In this document: piece after piece, positions 48,771 to 58,669 of the stretch | How positions within the stretch are numbered: position 1 is the first letter of the stretch | Layout of the letters: each line of letters opens with the position of its first letter | DNA from: Streptomyces roseus | GTDB lineage: Bacteria > Actinomycetota > Actinomycetes > Streptomycetales > Streptomycetaceae | DNA: 64,000 nucleotides | Assembly: GCF_001044425.1 (NCBI RefSeq) | Contig: NZ_LFML01000016.1 | Coordinates: 62,001 to 126,000, forward strand | Direction: 5' to 3' | Program-made: the position numbers and the translations under genes | Notes under the pieces: model-generated | Database searches by the model: none | The model's input: the letters and a program-made list of their open reading frames with translations, nothing else | What the model was told of the DNA's origin: nothing

Positions 48771-50945
48771 TCACCCGTCCCGGTGTGCGGGCCCCGTTCC
48801 GGCGCCCTCCGCGGCCACGGCCGCCCGAACCCGCTGCTCCTCGCGAGCGGAGCCAACGTCCCGTTCCAGGGGTGTGCGGCTCACGGCCGTCGCGAGGTCC
48901 TCCAGGGCCCGCTTCTGCAGTTCCGCCTCGCGCCGCACCACCGGGTTCCGGTCCCCGTCAGCGCCCTCCCACGCGTGGAGCGTCTCCTCCACGCGCCCCC
49001 AGTCCGGGTTCCTGTGCTCGCGTACGTCGAGTGCCGCCTGCGCGGTGTCCGCCTCCAGGGCCGCGGCGAGCCGCTCCGCCTCGGGGGCGGAACGGCCGCC
49101 GGCCCGCGGGACATGGCTCTCCATGAGCATCGCCGCACGGTCGAACCGCGTGAGCGCCTCCTGTGCCTCCTGCGCCTCGCGCGATGTCAGGCCTCGGGGA
49201 CGGACCGGTTCCTGCCTCGCCTGGTCGTAGGCTTCCTGCCAGGCGGCCCGTGCCTCCCTGCTGGCCAGCAGGGCCGTGCGCATGTCGGCGCGGTGTTCCC
49301 GGGTCGGTTCGGCGTAGCCGCGGAGCACCGCGGCCGCGTAGCGGCCGTCGGCGGCGAGCCAGTCCGCGAGCCGGCCCGGCAGCCGGGGGGTCTCCCATGC
49401 GGGGAACACCACGTACGCCAGCATCGCCAGGGACCCGCCGAGCAGGGTGAGCACCACCCGCTCCGGGACCGTCTGCTCCCATGCCTGGCCGCCCATGCCG
49501 AGCAGGAAGACGACGTACGCGGCGGTGAAGCACTGGGAGTAGGCGTAGCCGGTGCGGATCAGCGTGTACGACAGGGCCGCCGAGACCACCGCCAGCGCGC
49601 CGGACACATGGGCGTCCGGGCCCAGGGCCTGCACGATCCCGGTGGCGAGCGCTACCCCCGCCAGGGTCCCGGCGAGCCGTCCCACCGCTCGCGCGTACGT
49701 CAGGTGGAAGTCGGGCCGCATCACCATCACCGAGGCCATGGGCGCCCAGTAGCCGTGGCCCACGGGCAGCCGGGAAGCGATGAGGTAGCCGAGCGTGGCG
49801 ACGGCCACCAGGCGGACGGCGTGCCGGAACACGGGCGAGTCCCGGCGCAACTCATGGCGGACCGCTTCGACGACGACCGGGAGCAGTCGCAACATGGTCG
49901 GGCGCACCAGGAACTGGGCGCGCGCGGGGCCGGACGGCGCAGGGGCCTCGTCGGGCGCACCACCGCTGCGGGCGATCTCCAGCGCCTCGGCGAGCAGTTC
50001 CACGAGCCGTTCGGCGGCCTGCCGGGCGGGCCCCTCCAGCACCTCGTGCTCCTCGTCGATGCGCAGGACGTCCGCGCTCCCGGGCGGCACCTCGGCGGGA
50101 GTGCCGCGGCGGATCGAGCGGGCGGCCGCGTCCAGGACGTGGGCGGCCGCGTCGAGCAGTTCCCGAGCGCGGTCCCGCCCGGGTCCCTCCGCCGGGGCGC
50201 CGACGTCGGGGTCGGCGAGCGCGGCGAGGACCGGCAGAATGCGCTCGGCGAGGCCCCGCGGGCCGTGCAGGACCGCAGGGCGGGTGCGGGCCTGTGACGG
50301 CGTCACGGCGGCCGCGTCCCTGGCCGTCATCAAGGGAGCCGGGTCGAACGGGGCGACCGGGTCGTGGCGCAGCCGGCGGGCGTGGTCCGCGACGGCGGCC
50401 AGGGCGTCGGCGAGCGCGTCGCGGTGCGCCCCCCAGCGGCGGATCGGGAACAGCAGGATGAGCAGGGCCTGCGCCACTCCGCCGAGCGCGATGACCCCGG
50501 CGTGTTCCAGGGCTCGCCCGACGCTCGTCGGCAGGGTGACGGTCACCAGCAGGCTGCCGACCGTCGTCGCCGCGACGATCCCGGCGGTCGACCCGAGGGC
50601 CCATGCCATTCCCGCGGCGAAGGCCCAGACGGCCAGCAGCGGGAGGAAGGTCACGAGTCGCCCCGCCGCCAGGTAGCCGACGAAGGTGCTGAAGGCCAGG
50701 CCCGCGCCCGCGCCGAGGGCGATCACCTTGCGGGGACGCCAGGTGCGCTGGAAGGTGGCCGCACCCGCGGAGTAGGCACCGAGGGCGGCGGAGGCGGCGT
50801 ACGCGGGGGAAACCAGCCACAGCATCGGCCCGACCACGATGGCCACCCCGGCGGCCGTGCGGAGCGCGAGCAGGGGCTCCAGCCGCGTCTCCTCGATCGT
50901 GAGCCCGGAGCGCACGACCTCCCTGAGGGCCCGCAGCCAGCTCAT
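48771..50945 (-). CDS. FUSC-family membrane protein
   Basis: This 724-residue protein is arranged like aromatic-acid exporters (AaeB/YccS type). A first membrane block lies at about 25-180 (LLALRTAAGVAIVVGPMLWL to LLILLFPIRRWG), then a cytoplasmic helical stretch. A second membrane block (about 380-530) holds RLVAVATLGYLIASRLPVGHGYWAPMASVMVMRPDF and the FUSC signature region. A charged helical tail follows. Substrate unknown. It is the last gene of the long minus-strand run that starts at dnaK, 51 bp behind the preceding gene. Confidence 0.88.
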   Translation of the reverse strand: MSWLRALREVVRSGLTIEETRLEPLLALRTAAGVAIVVGPMLWLVSPAYAASAALGAYSAGAATFQRTWRPRKVIALGAGAGLAFSTFVGYLAAGRLVTFLPLLAVWAFAAGMAWALGSTAGIVAATTVGSLLVTVTLPTSVGRALEHAGVIALGGVAQALLILLFPIRRWGAHRDALADALAAVADHARRLRHDPVAPFDPAPLMTARDAAAVTPSQARTRPAVLHGPRGLAERILPVLAALADPDVGAPAEGPGRDRARELLDAAAHVLDAAARSIRRGTPAEVPPGSADVLRIDEEHEVLEGPARQAAERLVELLAEALEIARSGGAPDEAPAPSGPARAQFLVRPTMLRLLPVVVEAVRHELRRDSPVFRHAVRLVAVATLGYLIASRLPVGHGYWAPMASVMVMRPDFHLTYARAVGRLAGTLAGVALATGIVQALGPDAHVSGALAVVSAALSYTLIRTGYAYSQCFTAAYVVFLLGMGGQAWEQTVPERVVLTLLGGSLAMLAYVVFPAWETPRLPGRLADWLAADGRYAAAVLRGYAEPTREHRADMRTALLASREARAAWQEAYDQARQEPVRPRGLTSREAQEAQEALTRFDRAAMLMESHVPRAGGRSAPEAERLAAALEADTAQAALDVREHRNPDWGRVEETLHAWEGADGDRNPVVRREAELQKRALEDLATAVSRTPLERDVGSAREEQRVRAAVAAEGAGTGPAHRDG

Positions 50946-50996
50946 GGGTGCGCGCCTGGCCGGAGCGCCCTGCCGGGGCGCGTCGAGCGCTCCGCC

Positions 50997-52130
50997 TCAC
51001 TTCGCGGGCTGGTCACCGGGGTCGTCCCGGAGCGTGTGGCGACGTTCCTGTTCGCGCTTGGAGTAGGCGGCTGCCCGGATCGCGTCGTCGCTCTCCAGGC
51101 CCGATCCCAGCGCGCCGCCCACGGTGGCGACCGAGGCGACGAACCAGGACAGCCTCACGTACTCCGCGGCGTGCAGGGGGGTCCGAGTCACGGAAGCGAA
51201 CGCCTCGCCGTTGAGGATGAACAGCGCCCACACCCAGTTGACGACCATCAGGCCCGCGTAGCAGACGAGTACCCCGATGCCCACGGTCAAGACCGTCGAG
51301 GCGTTGTAGAGCCGCGCCCGCTGCCTCGCCTCGGGCGAGCTCTCCGCCGACCGGTGCCACAGCTCCGCGTCCACGATAAGCCAGCCGATCATGAGCGCGA
51401 CGGAGCCGACCGTGGCGATCACGAGGCGCGGCGCGCTCAGGGTCTCGGCCAGGGTCCAGACGGTGGAGTTCACGGTGGCGACCGCTCCCGTGGCGAGTGC
51501 GGCGGCCAGGGCTTTCGACAGGCCCGGCACCAGCCGCCAGGGCCGGTTGGCGCGGACCATGCCGAGGAGCACCCGCACGTTGCCGCGCGCCCCGCTGACG
51601 ACGTACCGGAGATCGGCGGTCTCCCGCTCGCCGATCGGGCCCCGGCGGACGGGCGCGAGACGACTGGCGAAGGGCCCCAGGTCGGCCCGGCTCCGCGGAG
51701 CTCCCCCGGCCCCGGCGCTCCGCGCGTCCGCCAGGCCGAGCACGGCTTCCTCCACGACCCGTTGGGCCCTCGCCTGCAGGCGCAAGCCGCCCAGGGCGGG
51801 GAGGGACAGCAGCGCCAGGCCGTGTTCGTGGCTCAGATCCACGACGAGCTTGAGTCCGTTCGAGTGCAGCGGAAGGTCGGTGAGGGCCACGACGACGTCC
51901 CAGTCCTCCGCTCTTGCGCGGTCGATGATGCGGCGCATCAAGGTGGGCACGTCCTCCGTCGCCGCGGTGAAGGGCTCACTGACCACCTCGACCTCGAACC
52001 GTCGCCCCGGCCCTGACTTCTCGGCGAGCCGTGCGGGCAGCATCCGGGCCATGCGCTGCGCGATTTCCGTGGGCGCGTCCGGATCCGCCAGGAGAGCCAC
52101 GACCGTCATGTCCTCGGGCGACATCCGCAT
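50997..52130 (-). CDS. Membrane protein with N-terminal Rossmann-like domain, unknown function
   Basis: The protein has 377 residues. The first 130 form a soluble alpha/beta domain (MTVVALLADPDAPTEIAQRMARML, DWDVVVALTDLPL, LKLVVDLSHEHGLALLSLPALGG). The C-terminal half has about four membrane helices (LVIATVGSVALMIGWLIVDAELW and VGIGVLVCYAGLMVVNWVWALFIL among them). I recognise no family. The ATG at 52130 lies 11 bp after the preceding stop; an in-frame ATG at 52109 is an alternative start. The position between a redox enzyme and FUSC suggests a membrane-stress role, by context only. Confidence 0.75.
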   Translation of the reverse strand: MRMSPEDMTVVALLADPDAPTEIAQRMARMLPARLAEKSGPGRRFEVEVVSEPFTAATEDVPTLMRRIIDRARAEDWDVVVALTDLPLHSNGLKLVVDLSHEHGLALLSLPALGGLRLQARAQRVVEEAVLGLADARSAGAGGAPRSRADLGPFASRLAPVRRGPIGERETADLRYVVSGARGNVRVLLGMVRANRPWRLVPGLSKALAAALATGAVATVNSTVWTLAETLSAPRLVIATVGSVALMIGWLIVDAELWHRSAESSPEARQRARLYNASTVLTVGIGVLVCYAGLMVVNWVWALFILNGEAFASVTRTPLHAAEYVRLSWFVASVATVGGALGSGLESDDAIRAAAYSKREQERRHTLRDDPGDQPAK

Positions 52131-52141
52131 GACCGGGCCCG

Positions 52142-53896
52142 TCAGCTCCGGGACACGGGTCGGCCCGTCACCGGACGGGACCCCTCACGTCCGGCGGTGC
52201 GGACGAGGTTGCCCGTGTTCCCCCGGTGCTCGTGTACGAGGCGGATCGCGATGGCACCCTCACCGGCTGCCGAGGCCACCCGTTTGACCGAGCCGCTCCT
52301 GACGTCGCCGGCGGCGAAGACTCCGGGAAGGGTGGTCTCCAGGAGCAGCGGACCACGGCCGAGCGAGTCCCACCGGCTCGCGTCGGCCGCGGCGTGGGCG
52401 TCGGCGCCGGTGAGGACGAAGCCCTTCTCGTCCAGGGCCACCACGCCCCTGAGCCAGTCGGTGCGCGGCCGGGCTCCGATGAACACGAACAGGGCCGCCG
52501 CCCGCAGTTCCCGGCGCTCACCGCTCGCGCTGTCCTCCACCATCAGCGACTCCAGCTTCTGCTCCCCGCTGACTTCCCTGACCTCGGTACGGAGCAGCAC
52601 CTCGATCTTCGGATGCCGTTCCACCTGGTCCACCAGGTAGCGCGACATGTCGGCGTTGAGGTCACCGCCCCGGACGAGGAGGTGGACCCTGGACGCGTGG
52701 TTCGCGAGGAACAGCGCCGCCTGCCCGGCGGAGTTCCCGCCGCCGACCACGGCGACCGGATCCGCCTGGCAGAGACTGGCCTCGTGGACGGTCGCCGCGT
52801 AGTAGACGCTGATGCCCTCCAGCCGGTCGATGCCGGGCACCTCCAGCCGGCGGTACCACACGCCCGAGGCGAGCACCACGGCGCCGGCCCGGGTCGTGGC
52901 CCCGTCCGTGAAGGTGACCAGGTACTCGCCGTCCTGCGGGGTGAGCCCGCTGACCTGGGCCGACACCATGAGCCGGGCGCCGAACTTGTGGGCCTGGAGC
53001 ACGGCGCGTTCCATGAGTTCGCCACCGGAGATGCCCGAGGGGAAGCCGAGGTAGTTCTCGATGCGGGACGAGGTACCGGCCTGGCCTCCGGTGGCCACGG
53101 CCTCGACGGTGATCGTGCTGAGCCCGTCGGAGGCCCCGTACACGGCGGCGGCGAGCCCGGCGGGGCCCGCGCCCACCACCATCACGTCGCAGTGGTCCGC
53201 CTCCGGCGAGGGGGCGGGCAGCCCGATGAGCCGGGCGAGTTCGGCGTTGCTCGGGTTGCGCAGCACCCGCTCGCCCTTCCAGATGACCACCGGAGTGTCC
53301 TCGGGGCGGATGGCGAACCGGCGCAGGAGCGCCTCCGCCTCCTTGTCCTGCTCCAGGTCCACCCAGCGGTGGGGAAGCCGGTTGCGGGCGGCGAACTCAC
53401 GCAGCCGCAGCGTGTCCGGCGAATAGCAGGAGCCCAGGATCCGGAAGCCGGCCCCGAGACCGATGAGCAGGTACCTGCGCCCCAGGTAGGCGCGGAGGAT
53501 CAGGTCGCCGAGGACCGGATCGCGCCCGACCAGGGCGCGTTGCCGCTCCACCGGTACGGCGAGGATCTCGCCGGCCTCGCGCACCACGGCGGTGTCGAAC
53601 GCCGCCTCGCCCTCCAGCAGGGCGAGCTCACCCAGGAATCTGCCGGGTCCGTGCACCGCCACCGTGCGCTCCTCGGGGCCGCCGTGATCCTGGACGATCT
53701 CGACGGTTCCGCTGAGGATCGCGAGGAACTCCCGGAACGGCTCGCCCTCGCGGTACAGCACCTCGCCCGCGGTGGTCCCGCGCCGCTCTCCGTGCGCGGC
53801 CAGGACCTGGAGCTGCTCCGGTGTCAGGCGGGGGAACGCCCCGTGCAGGTCCGGTGTCTCGCGGACCGCACTCTGCTCGTGCTCGGCCGTGCTCAT
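52142..53896 (-). CDS. FAD oxidoreductase with cNMP-binding and thioredoxin-fold modules, lacking CxxC
   Basis: The 584 residues contain three modules. A cyclic-nucleotide-binding fold covers about 20-135 (GEVLYREGEPFREFLAILSG, GRFLGELALLEGEAAFDTAVV). A thioredoxin/glutaredoxin-like fold covers 140-225 (ILGSCYSPDTLRLREF, DTPVVIWKGE). A thioredoxin-reductase-like flavoprotein covers 230-570 (MVVGAGPAGLAAAVYGAS at about 236, VVGGGNSAGQAALFLA at about 385, GVFAAGDVR). The CxxC pair of true thioredoxin reductase is absent: the site reads HEASLCQADPVAVVGGG. Its ATG shares a base with the zinc-finger gene stop, so it is coupled to it. Confidence 0.87.
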   Translation of the reverse strand: MSTAEHEQSAVRETPDLHGAFPRLTPEQLQVLAAHGERRGTTAGEVLYREGEPFREFLAILSGTVEIVQDHGGPEERTVAVHGPGRFLGELALLEGEAAFDTAVVREAGEILAVPVERQRALVGRDPVLGDLILRAYLGRRYLLIGLGAGFRILGSCYSPDTLRLREFAARNRLPHRWVDLEQDKEAEALLRRFAIRPEDTPVVIWKGERVLRNPSNAELARLIGLPAPSPEADHCDVMVVGAGPAGLAAAVYGASDGLSTITVEAVATGGQAGTSSRIENYLGFPSGISGGELMERAVLQAHKFGARLMVSAQVSGLTPQDGEYLVTFTDGATTRAGAVVLASGVWYRRLEVPGIDRLEGISVYYAATVHEASLCQADPVAVVGGGNSAGQAALFLANHASRVHLLVRGGDLNADMSRYLVDQVERHPKIEVLLRTEVREVSGEQKLESLMVEDSASGERRELRAAALFVFIGARPRTDWLRGVVALDEKGFVLTGADAHAAADASRWDSLGRGPLLLETTLPGVFAAGDVRSGSVKRVASAAGEGAIAIRLVHEHRGNTGNLVRTAGREGSRPVTGRPVSRS

Positions 53897-54159
53897 CAGA
53901 CCACGGCCTCGTCGACGTAGCACCAGCGCCAGTCCTCTCCGGGCTCGAACGACTGCACGATCGGGTGACCGATGCTGCCGGCGTGGCGCCTCGCGTGCTT
54001 GAGGGGCGAGGAGTCGCAGCAGCCGATGTGCCCGCAGGTGAGGCAGAGCCGCAGGTGCACCCACGGGGAACCCACCCTCAGGCACTCCTCGCACCCTTGC
54101 GGGGTCCGCGGTGTCACCGGGCGCACCATCGCCAGGTGCGGGTCGGGGGTCATGGCCAT
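53896..54159 (-). CDS. UBP-type zinc-finger protein
   Basis: This 87-residue stand-alone UBP zinc finger has CEECL, LCLTCGHIGCCDSS, HARRH and GHPIVQSFEPGEDWRWCYVDE, carrying the zinc-binding Cys/His pattern and the aromatic end of the fold. In eukaryotes this domain binds the C-terminus of ubiquitin; the bacterial role is unknown. GGAG precedes the ATG at 54159. It is coupled to the downstream FAD oxidoreductase and lies 121 bp after the thioredoxin gene. Confidence 0.9.
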   Translation of the reverse strand: MAMTPDPHLAMVRPVTPRTPQGCEECLRVGSPWVHLRLCLTCGHIGCCDSSPLKHARRHAGSIGHPIVQSFEPGEDWRWCYVDEAVV

Positions 54160-54280
54160 GAGAACTCTCCTTGCGTGGCGGGGACCGCTCCGCCGCGGCC
54201 CGCGCCGGTCTCCTCGTCCGTCGGCGCAGCCGCGTCGGGGCCGGGTCGGTGGGTGACCGGCGGTGGCCGGCCCATCGTGT

Positions 54281-54739
54281 TCAGCCTCCCCCGGCGGTCT
54301 GCCGGCCCGCCATCGCCTGCTCGACCCAGGAGCGCAGGACGTGCGCGGGCGCCGCTCCGGCCTGTCGGGCGACCGTCTCGCCCCGGTCCAGGACGAGCAG
54401 GGTCGGCACCGCCTGTACCTCGAACCGCCCGCTGAGCCGCGGGTTCTGGTCCACGTCGACCTTGACGAGCTTGATCCGTCCGGCCAGGTCGCGGGCGACC
54501 TGTTCGAGAGCGGGGCTGACCATGCGGCAGGGGCCGCACCAGGTGGCCCAGAGGTCGACGACGACGGGCTGGGTGGCGCGTTCCGCGATCTCGGCGAAGT
54601 CGTCGTCGCCCGCGTCGACGATCCAGGGCAGGGCCTGCTTGCAGTGGCCGCACTTGGGACGCCCCTCGGCGGCCACGGGGATCCGGTTGGCGCGCCCGCA
54701 GTTCGGGCAGGTCACCGTCGTCATCCGGGTGGTGTTCAC
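54281..54739 (-). CDS. trxC: Thioredoxin with N-terminal zinc ribbon (thioredoxin-2 type)
   Basis: The protein has 152 residues. An N-terminal zinc ribbon ([11 protein letters not shown] and CGHCKQALP, about 11-38) precedes a thioredoxin fold with active site [12 protein letters not shown] (about 69-80) and the cis-proline loop [11 protein letters not shown]. This is the TrxC arrangement, linked in E. coli to oxidative stress and to zinc-dependent holdase behaviour. The GTG at 54739 overlaps the clpB stop (GTGA); an ATG at 54724 is an alternative. Place in the operon suggests it repairs thiols during heat or oxidative stress. Confidence 0.92.
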   Translation of the reverse strand: MNTTRMTTVTCPNCGRANRIPVAAEGRPKCGHCKQALPWIVDAGDDDFAEIAERATQPVVVDLWATWCGPCRMVSPALEQVARDLAGRIKLVKVDVDQNPRLSGRFEVQAVPTLLVLDRGETVARQAGAAPAHVLRSWVEQAMAGRQTAGGG

Positions 54740-57375
54740 GCCGCCCTCGCTTCCCGGGCGTCCTCCGGCTGGTCGTAGACGACGGCCAGCTCTCCGTGTT
54801 CGGCGTCGACGCGGATGGTCGCGCCGTCCTGGACGTCGCCGCGCAGCAGGGCGCGCCCGACCAGTGTCTCGACCTCGTGGGAGATGTAGCGCCGCAGCGG
54901 CCGCGCCCCGTATACCGGGTCGTAGCCCTCATGTGCGATCAACTCAAGTGCTGCCGACGTGAGTTCGACGGTGATGCGGCGTTCCGCGAGCCGCCGCCGC
55001 AGTTCGTCGAACTGCAGCTCCACGATCCGCTCGATCTGCCGCTCGCCGAGCGGCTTGAACAGCACGATGTCGTCGACGCGGTTGAGGAACTCCGGCCGGA
55101 AGTGCCCGCGCAGCTCGCCCATGACCAGCGCCCGGGCCTCCGGCTTGATCTCCCCCTCGGCGGTGGCTCCGTCGAGGAGGTGCTCGGAGCCGATGTTGGA
55201 CGTCATGATGATCACGGTGTTGCGGAAGTCCACCGTGCGGCCCTGGGCATCGGTGATGCGCCCGTCGTCGAGGACCTGCAGCAGGGTGTTGAAGACATCG
55301 GTGTGCGCCTTCTCGATCTCGTCGAACAGCACGACCGAGTACGGCTTGCGGCGCACGGCCTCGGTGAGCTGGCCGCCCTCCTCGTAGCCGACGTATCCGG
55401 GAGGTGCGCCCATGAGCCGGCTGACGGTGTGCCGCTCCTGGTACTCGCTCATGTCGAGGCGGACCATGTTCTCCTCGGAGTCGAACAGGGCCCGGGCGAG
55501 GGTCTTGGCCAGCTCGGTCTTGCCGACGCCGGTGGGACCGAGGAAGACGAACGAGCCGATGGGGCGGCGAGGGTCGCGGATGCCGGAGCGGGCGCGGATG
55601 ATGGCGTCGGCCACCAGCTTGACGGCCTCGTCCTGGCCGACGACGCGCTCGCGCAGGATCTCGTCGAGGCGCAGCAGCTTCTCGCGTTCGCCCTCCTGGA
55701 GGCGGGTGACGGGGATGCCGGTCCAGGCGGCGACGATCTCGGCGATCTCCTCCTCGGTGACGACCTCGCGCAGCAGCCGGTTACCGCCTTGTTTGGAGGC
55801 CAGTTGCTCCTCCTCCGCGGCGAGCCGGCGCTCCAGGTCCCGCAGGCGGCCGTAGCGCAGTTCGGCGGCGCGGTTGAGGTCGTAGGCGCGTTCGGCCTCC
55901 TCGGCGTCGTGGCGGACCTGCTCCAGTTCCTGGCGCAGTTCCTGCACGCGGCGGATGGCCTGCCGTTCGGCCTCCCACTGGGCCTGTTTGGCGTCGGCCT
56001 CGCCGCGCAGGTCGGCCAGTTCCTTGCGCAGTTCCTCCAGGCGGGCCTTGCTGGCGGGGTCGCTCTCCTTGGACAGGGCGGCTTCCTCGATCTCCAGGCG
56101 GGTCACGCGACGGGTGATCTCGTCGAGTTCGGCGGGCATCGAGTCGATCTCGGTACGCAGCCGGGCGCAGGCCTCGTCGACGAGGTCGATGGCCTTGTCG
56201 GGCAGGAACCGGTCGGTGATGTAGCGGTGGCTGAGGGTGGCCGCGGAAACCAGGGAGGTGTCCTGGATCTTCACGCCGTGGAAGACCTCCAGGCGTTCGC
56301 GCAGTCCGCGCAGGATCGAGATGGTGTCCTCGACGCTCGGCTCGTCGACCACGACCTGCTGGAAGCGGCGTTCGAGGGCGGCGTCCTTCTCGATGTACTT
56401 GCGGTACTCGTCCAGGGTGGTGGCGCCGATCATGTGCAGTTCGCCGCGCGCGAGCATCGGCTTGAGCATGTTGCCCGCGTCCATGGCCCCTTCGGCGGCG
56501 CCCGCCCCCACGACGGTGTGCAGTTCGTCGACGAAGAGCAGGATCTGCCCCTGGGCGGCCTTGACCTCGCTGAGGACGGCCTTCAGGCGTTCCTCGAACT
56601 CACCGCGGTACTTGGCGCCGGCGACCAAGGAGCCCATGTCGAGGGCGAAGACGACCTTGTCACGCAGTCCTTCGGGCACGTCCCCGCGGACGATGCGCTG
56701 GGCGAGACCCTCGACGATGGCGGTCTTGCCGACGCCGGGGTCGCCGATCAGGACGGGGTTGTTCTTGGACTTTCGGCTGAGGATCTGGGTGACGCGGCGG
56801 ATCTCGGCGTCCCGGCCGATGACCGGGTCGAGCCGCCCGGACTTGGCCTCGGCGACCAGGTCGCGGCCGTACTTCTCCAGGGCCTCGTAGGCCACCTCGG
56901 GGTTGGCGGAGGTCACGCGCTGGTTGCCGCGGACCTGGGTGAGCGCGCCGAGGAAGGAGTCCCGCGTGACGCCGTGCTCCTTGAGCAGGCGTCCGGCGGT
57001 GGTCGCCGAGCCCTCCTCGGCCAGGGCCAGGAGCAGGTGTTCCGTGGACACGTACTCGTCCTTGAGGCGTTTGGCCTCCCGTTCCGCCTCGTCCAGCAGC
57101 CGGGACAGGCGCTGGGTGACGAAGACCTGGCCGGGCGCCGCGCCCGGGCCGGTCACCTTGGGCCGGCGGGAGAGCTCCCCGCGTACGGCCGCGCGCAGCC
57201 CCTCCGGCTCGGTGCCCGACCGCTGCAGCAGCCGCGGGATCAGCCCCTCCTCCTGGTCGAGGAGGGCGAGCAGCAGATGTTCGCCGTCGACCTCGGTGTG
57301 GCCAAGGCGGCCGGCGATGCTCTGGGCTTCCTGCAGGGCTTCCTGTGACTTCTGGGTCAGGCGGTTCATGTCCAT
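54736..57375 (-). CDS. clpB: ClpB disaggregase
   Basis: This 879-residue Hsp100 protein has N-domain repeats at 1-145, AAA-1 with Walker [17 protein letters not shown], and a coiled-coil M domain at about 410-530 rich in charged heptads (required for DnaK cooperation). AAA-2 has [15 protein letters not shown] and the sensor motif NRVDDIVLF. It rescues aggregated proteins together with DnaK/DnaJ/GrpE, here all encoded upstream in the same operon. The start overlaps cbpM by 10 bp. An ATG two codons later is an alternative start. Probably a second ClpB paralogue. Confidence 0.95.
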   Translation of the reverse strand: MDMNRLTQKSQEALQEAQSIAGRLGHTEVDGEHLLLALLDQEEGLIPRLLQRSGTEPEGLRAAVRGELSRRPKVTGPGAAPGQVFVTQRLSRLLDEAEREAKRLKDEYVSTEHLLLALAEEGSATTAGRLLKEHGVTRDSFLGALTQVRGNQRVTSANPEVAYEALEKYGRDLVAEAKSGRLDPVIGRDAEIRRVTQILSRKSKNNPVLIGDPGVGKTAIVEGLAQRIVRGDVPEGLRDKVVFALDMGSLVAGAKYRGEFEERLKAVLSEVKAAQGQILLFVDELHTVVGAGAAEGAMDAGNMLKPMLARGELHMIGATTLDEYRKYIEKDAALERRFQQVVVDEPSVEDTISILRGLRERLEVFHGVKIQDTSLVSAATLSHRYITDRFLPDKAIDLVDEACARLRTEIDSMPAELDEITRRVTRLEIEEAALSKESDPASKARLEELRKELADLRGEADAKQAQWEAERQAIRRVQELRQELEQVRHDAEEAERAYDLNRAAELRYGRLRDLERRLAAEEEQLASKQGGNRLLREVVTEEEIAEIVAAWTGIPVTRLQEGEREKLLRLDEILRERVVGQDEAVKLVADAIIRARSGIRDPRRPIGSFVFLGPTGVGKTELAKTLARALFDSEENMVRLDMSEYQERHTVSRLMGAPPGYVGYEEGGQLTEAVRRKPYSVVLFDEIEKAHTDVFNTLLQVLDDGRITDAQGRTVDFRNTVIIMTSNIGSEHLLDGATAEGEIKPEARALVMGELRGHFRPEFLNRVDDIVLFKPLGERQIERIVELQFDELRRRLAERRITVELTSAALELIAHEGYDPVYGARPLRRYISHEVETLVGRALLRGDVQDGATIRVDAEHGELAVVYDQPEDAREARAA

Positions 57376-57734
57376 GGTGGTAGATCACTCCTCACGCCTG
57401 CGCGCCGCAGCGCGGCTTCGAGCAAGCTGATGCGGTCGAGCAGGTCGAGCACCAGAGCGAGGGACGCGTAGTTCAGGCACAGCCCGATGCGCAACCGCTG
57501 GACGCGGGCCAGGGCGGCCGGGGCCGCGGGGGCGAACACCAGCCGACCGGAGGCGTCACGAGCGGCGTCCACCAGTCCGAGGGCGACGAACCGACGGATC
57601 AGGTCGGGATGGAGGCCCGAGCGGCGGGCCACGGTGTCCAGGGAGAGCCCGGGCACGGGCACGATCGCGTACTGCACGCCCACCTCGGTCGTGCGGGTGT
57701 CGGACGGGCGGCCCTCGGCCGGTCGGTCGGTCAT
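57366..57734 (-). CDS. cbpM: CbpM-like MerR-fold chaperone modulator
   Basis: This 122-residue protein has a MerR-type helix-turn-helix: [38 protein letters not shown] (about 31-68), followed by the dimer helix [26 protein letters not shown]. In E. coli CbpM binds and inhibits the DnaJ homologue CbpA, whose counterpart lies directly upstream. In actinobacteria this position is often taken by HspR, the heat-shock repressor, so a repressor role is also possible. The start (ATG 57734) overlaps the dnaJ stop by one base. Confidence 0.85.
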   Translation of the reverse strand: MTDRPAEGRPSDTRTTEVGVQYAIVPVPGLSLDTVARRSGLHPDLIRRFVALGLVDAARDASGRLVFAPAAPAALARVQRLRIGLCLNYASLALVLDLLDRISLLEAALRRAGVRSDLPPWT

Positions 57735-58663
57735 CAGGTCCTCCGGGGGTCGAAGGAGGAGACAGCGGCGAGTTCTTCCATCAGCTCGCGCTCCCGGTCG
57801 GTCAGGCGGGGCGGCACCATGATCCGCAGCTCCGCGTACAGGTCTCCGTTCACGCCGCGCGGGCCCGGCATGCCCTCGCCGCGCAGCCGCAGGCGCCGCC
57901 CGCTGGAGGATCCGGCGGGCACGGTCACCTTGGCCGTGGCACCGCTCGGCGTGCGCACCGGCACGGTCGCGCCCAGCGCCGCCTCCCACGGTGTGACCGG
58001 CAGCTTCACGTGGACGTTCCGGCCTTCGAGGCGGAACTCGGGGTGCGGCTGGATCCGCACCCGCAGGTACAGGTCCCCGGCGGGGGCGTCCTCGCCGCTT
58101 CCGCGCCCGCCCTCACCGGCCAGCCGGATGCGCTGGCCGTCGGTGGTGCCGGGCGGGACGTCGACCTGGTAGCGCCGCTGCCCGCCGGGCCCGGCCAGGG
58201 TGACCGTACGACGGCCGCCCCGGTACGCCTCCTCGACGGTGAGCGGCAGCTCGGCCTCCTGGTCGGCGCCGGGCACGCGGGTCCGCCCGGCGCCGCCGAA
58301 CAGCGAGCCGAACAGGTCCTCGACGTCGACCCCCTCGCCCCCGAAGCCCGACGTGGAGTACCGCACGCGGGGACCGCCGCCGCCGGGCCACCCGGAGCCG
58401 CCGCCGGCGCCCGCGGCGACCCGCTCCTCCCAGTCCTCCGGGATCTGGCGGAAGTCCTCGCCGAAGCGGTCGTACCGGGCTCGCTGCTCCGGGTCGGACA
58501 GGACGCTGAAGGCCTCGTTGACCTCCTTGAACCGGTCCTCCGCCTGCGGGTCCTTGTTGACGTCCGGGTGGTACCTGCGGGCCAGGGCGCGATAGGCCCG
58601 CTGGATCTCGTCCCGGTCGGCGGTGCGCGGAACGCCGAGCACCTCGTAGAAGTCGCGTGCCAT
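57734..58663 (-). CDS. dnaJ: DnaJ-family co-chaperone, CbpA type
   Basis: This 309-residue protein has an N-terminal J domain with the HPD motif ([17 protein letters not shown], about 30-46), a Gly-rich linker ([13 protein letters not shown]), and two C-terminal substrate-binding domains ([11 protein letters not shown] and [13 protein letters not shown] motifs). The zinc-finger domain of DnaJ type I is missing, so this is CbpA/type II. It delivers substrates to DnaK and stimulates its ATPase. It starts 6 bp after grpE. Confidence 0.94.
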   Translation of the reverse strand: MARDFYEVLGVPRTADRDEIQRAYRALARRYHPDVNKDPQAEDRFKEVNEAFSVLSDPEQRARYDRFGEDFRQIPEDWEERVAAGAGGGSGWPGGGGPRVRYSTSGFGGEGVDVEDLFGSLFGGAGRTRVPGADQEAELPLTVEEAYRGGRRTVTLAGPGGQRRYQVDVPPGTTDGQRIRLAGEGGRGSGEDAPAGDLYLRVRIQPHPEFRLEGRNVHVKLPVTPWEAALGATVPVRTPSGATAKVTVPAGSSSGRRLRLRGEGMPGPRGVNGDLYAELRIMVPPRLTDRERELMEELAAVSSFDPRRT

Positions 58664-58669
58664 GGACGC

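Noticed and set aside
54938..54952. ACTCAAG half-site resembling the HspR HAIR element
   Set aside because: It is inside the clpB coding sequence and the partner half (CTTGAGT) is missing at the required spacing.
54736..57375. Long plus-strand open frame (about 850 codons) opposite clpB
   Set aside because: It is the mirror of clpB codon bias; no domain content. The minus-strand ClpB motifs are complete.
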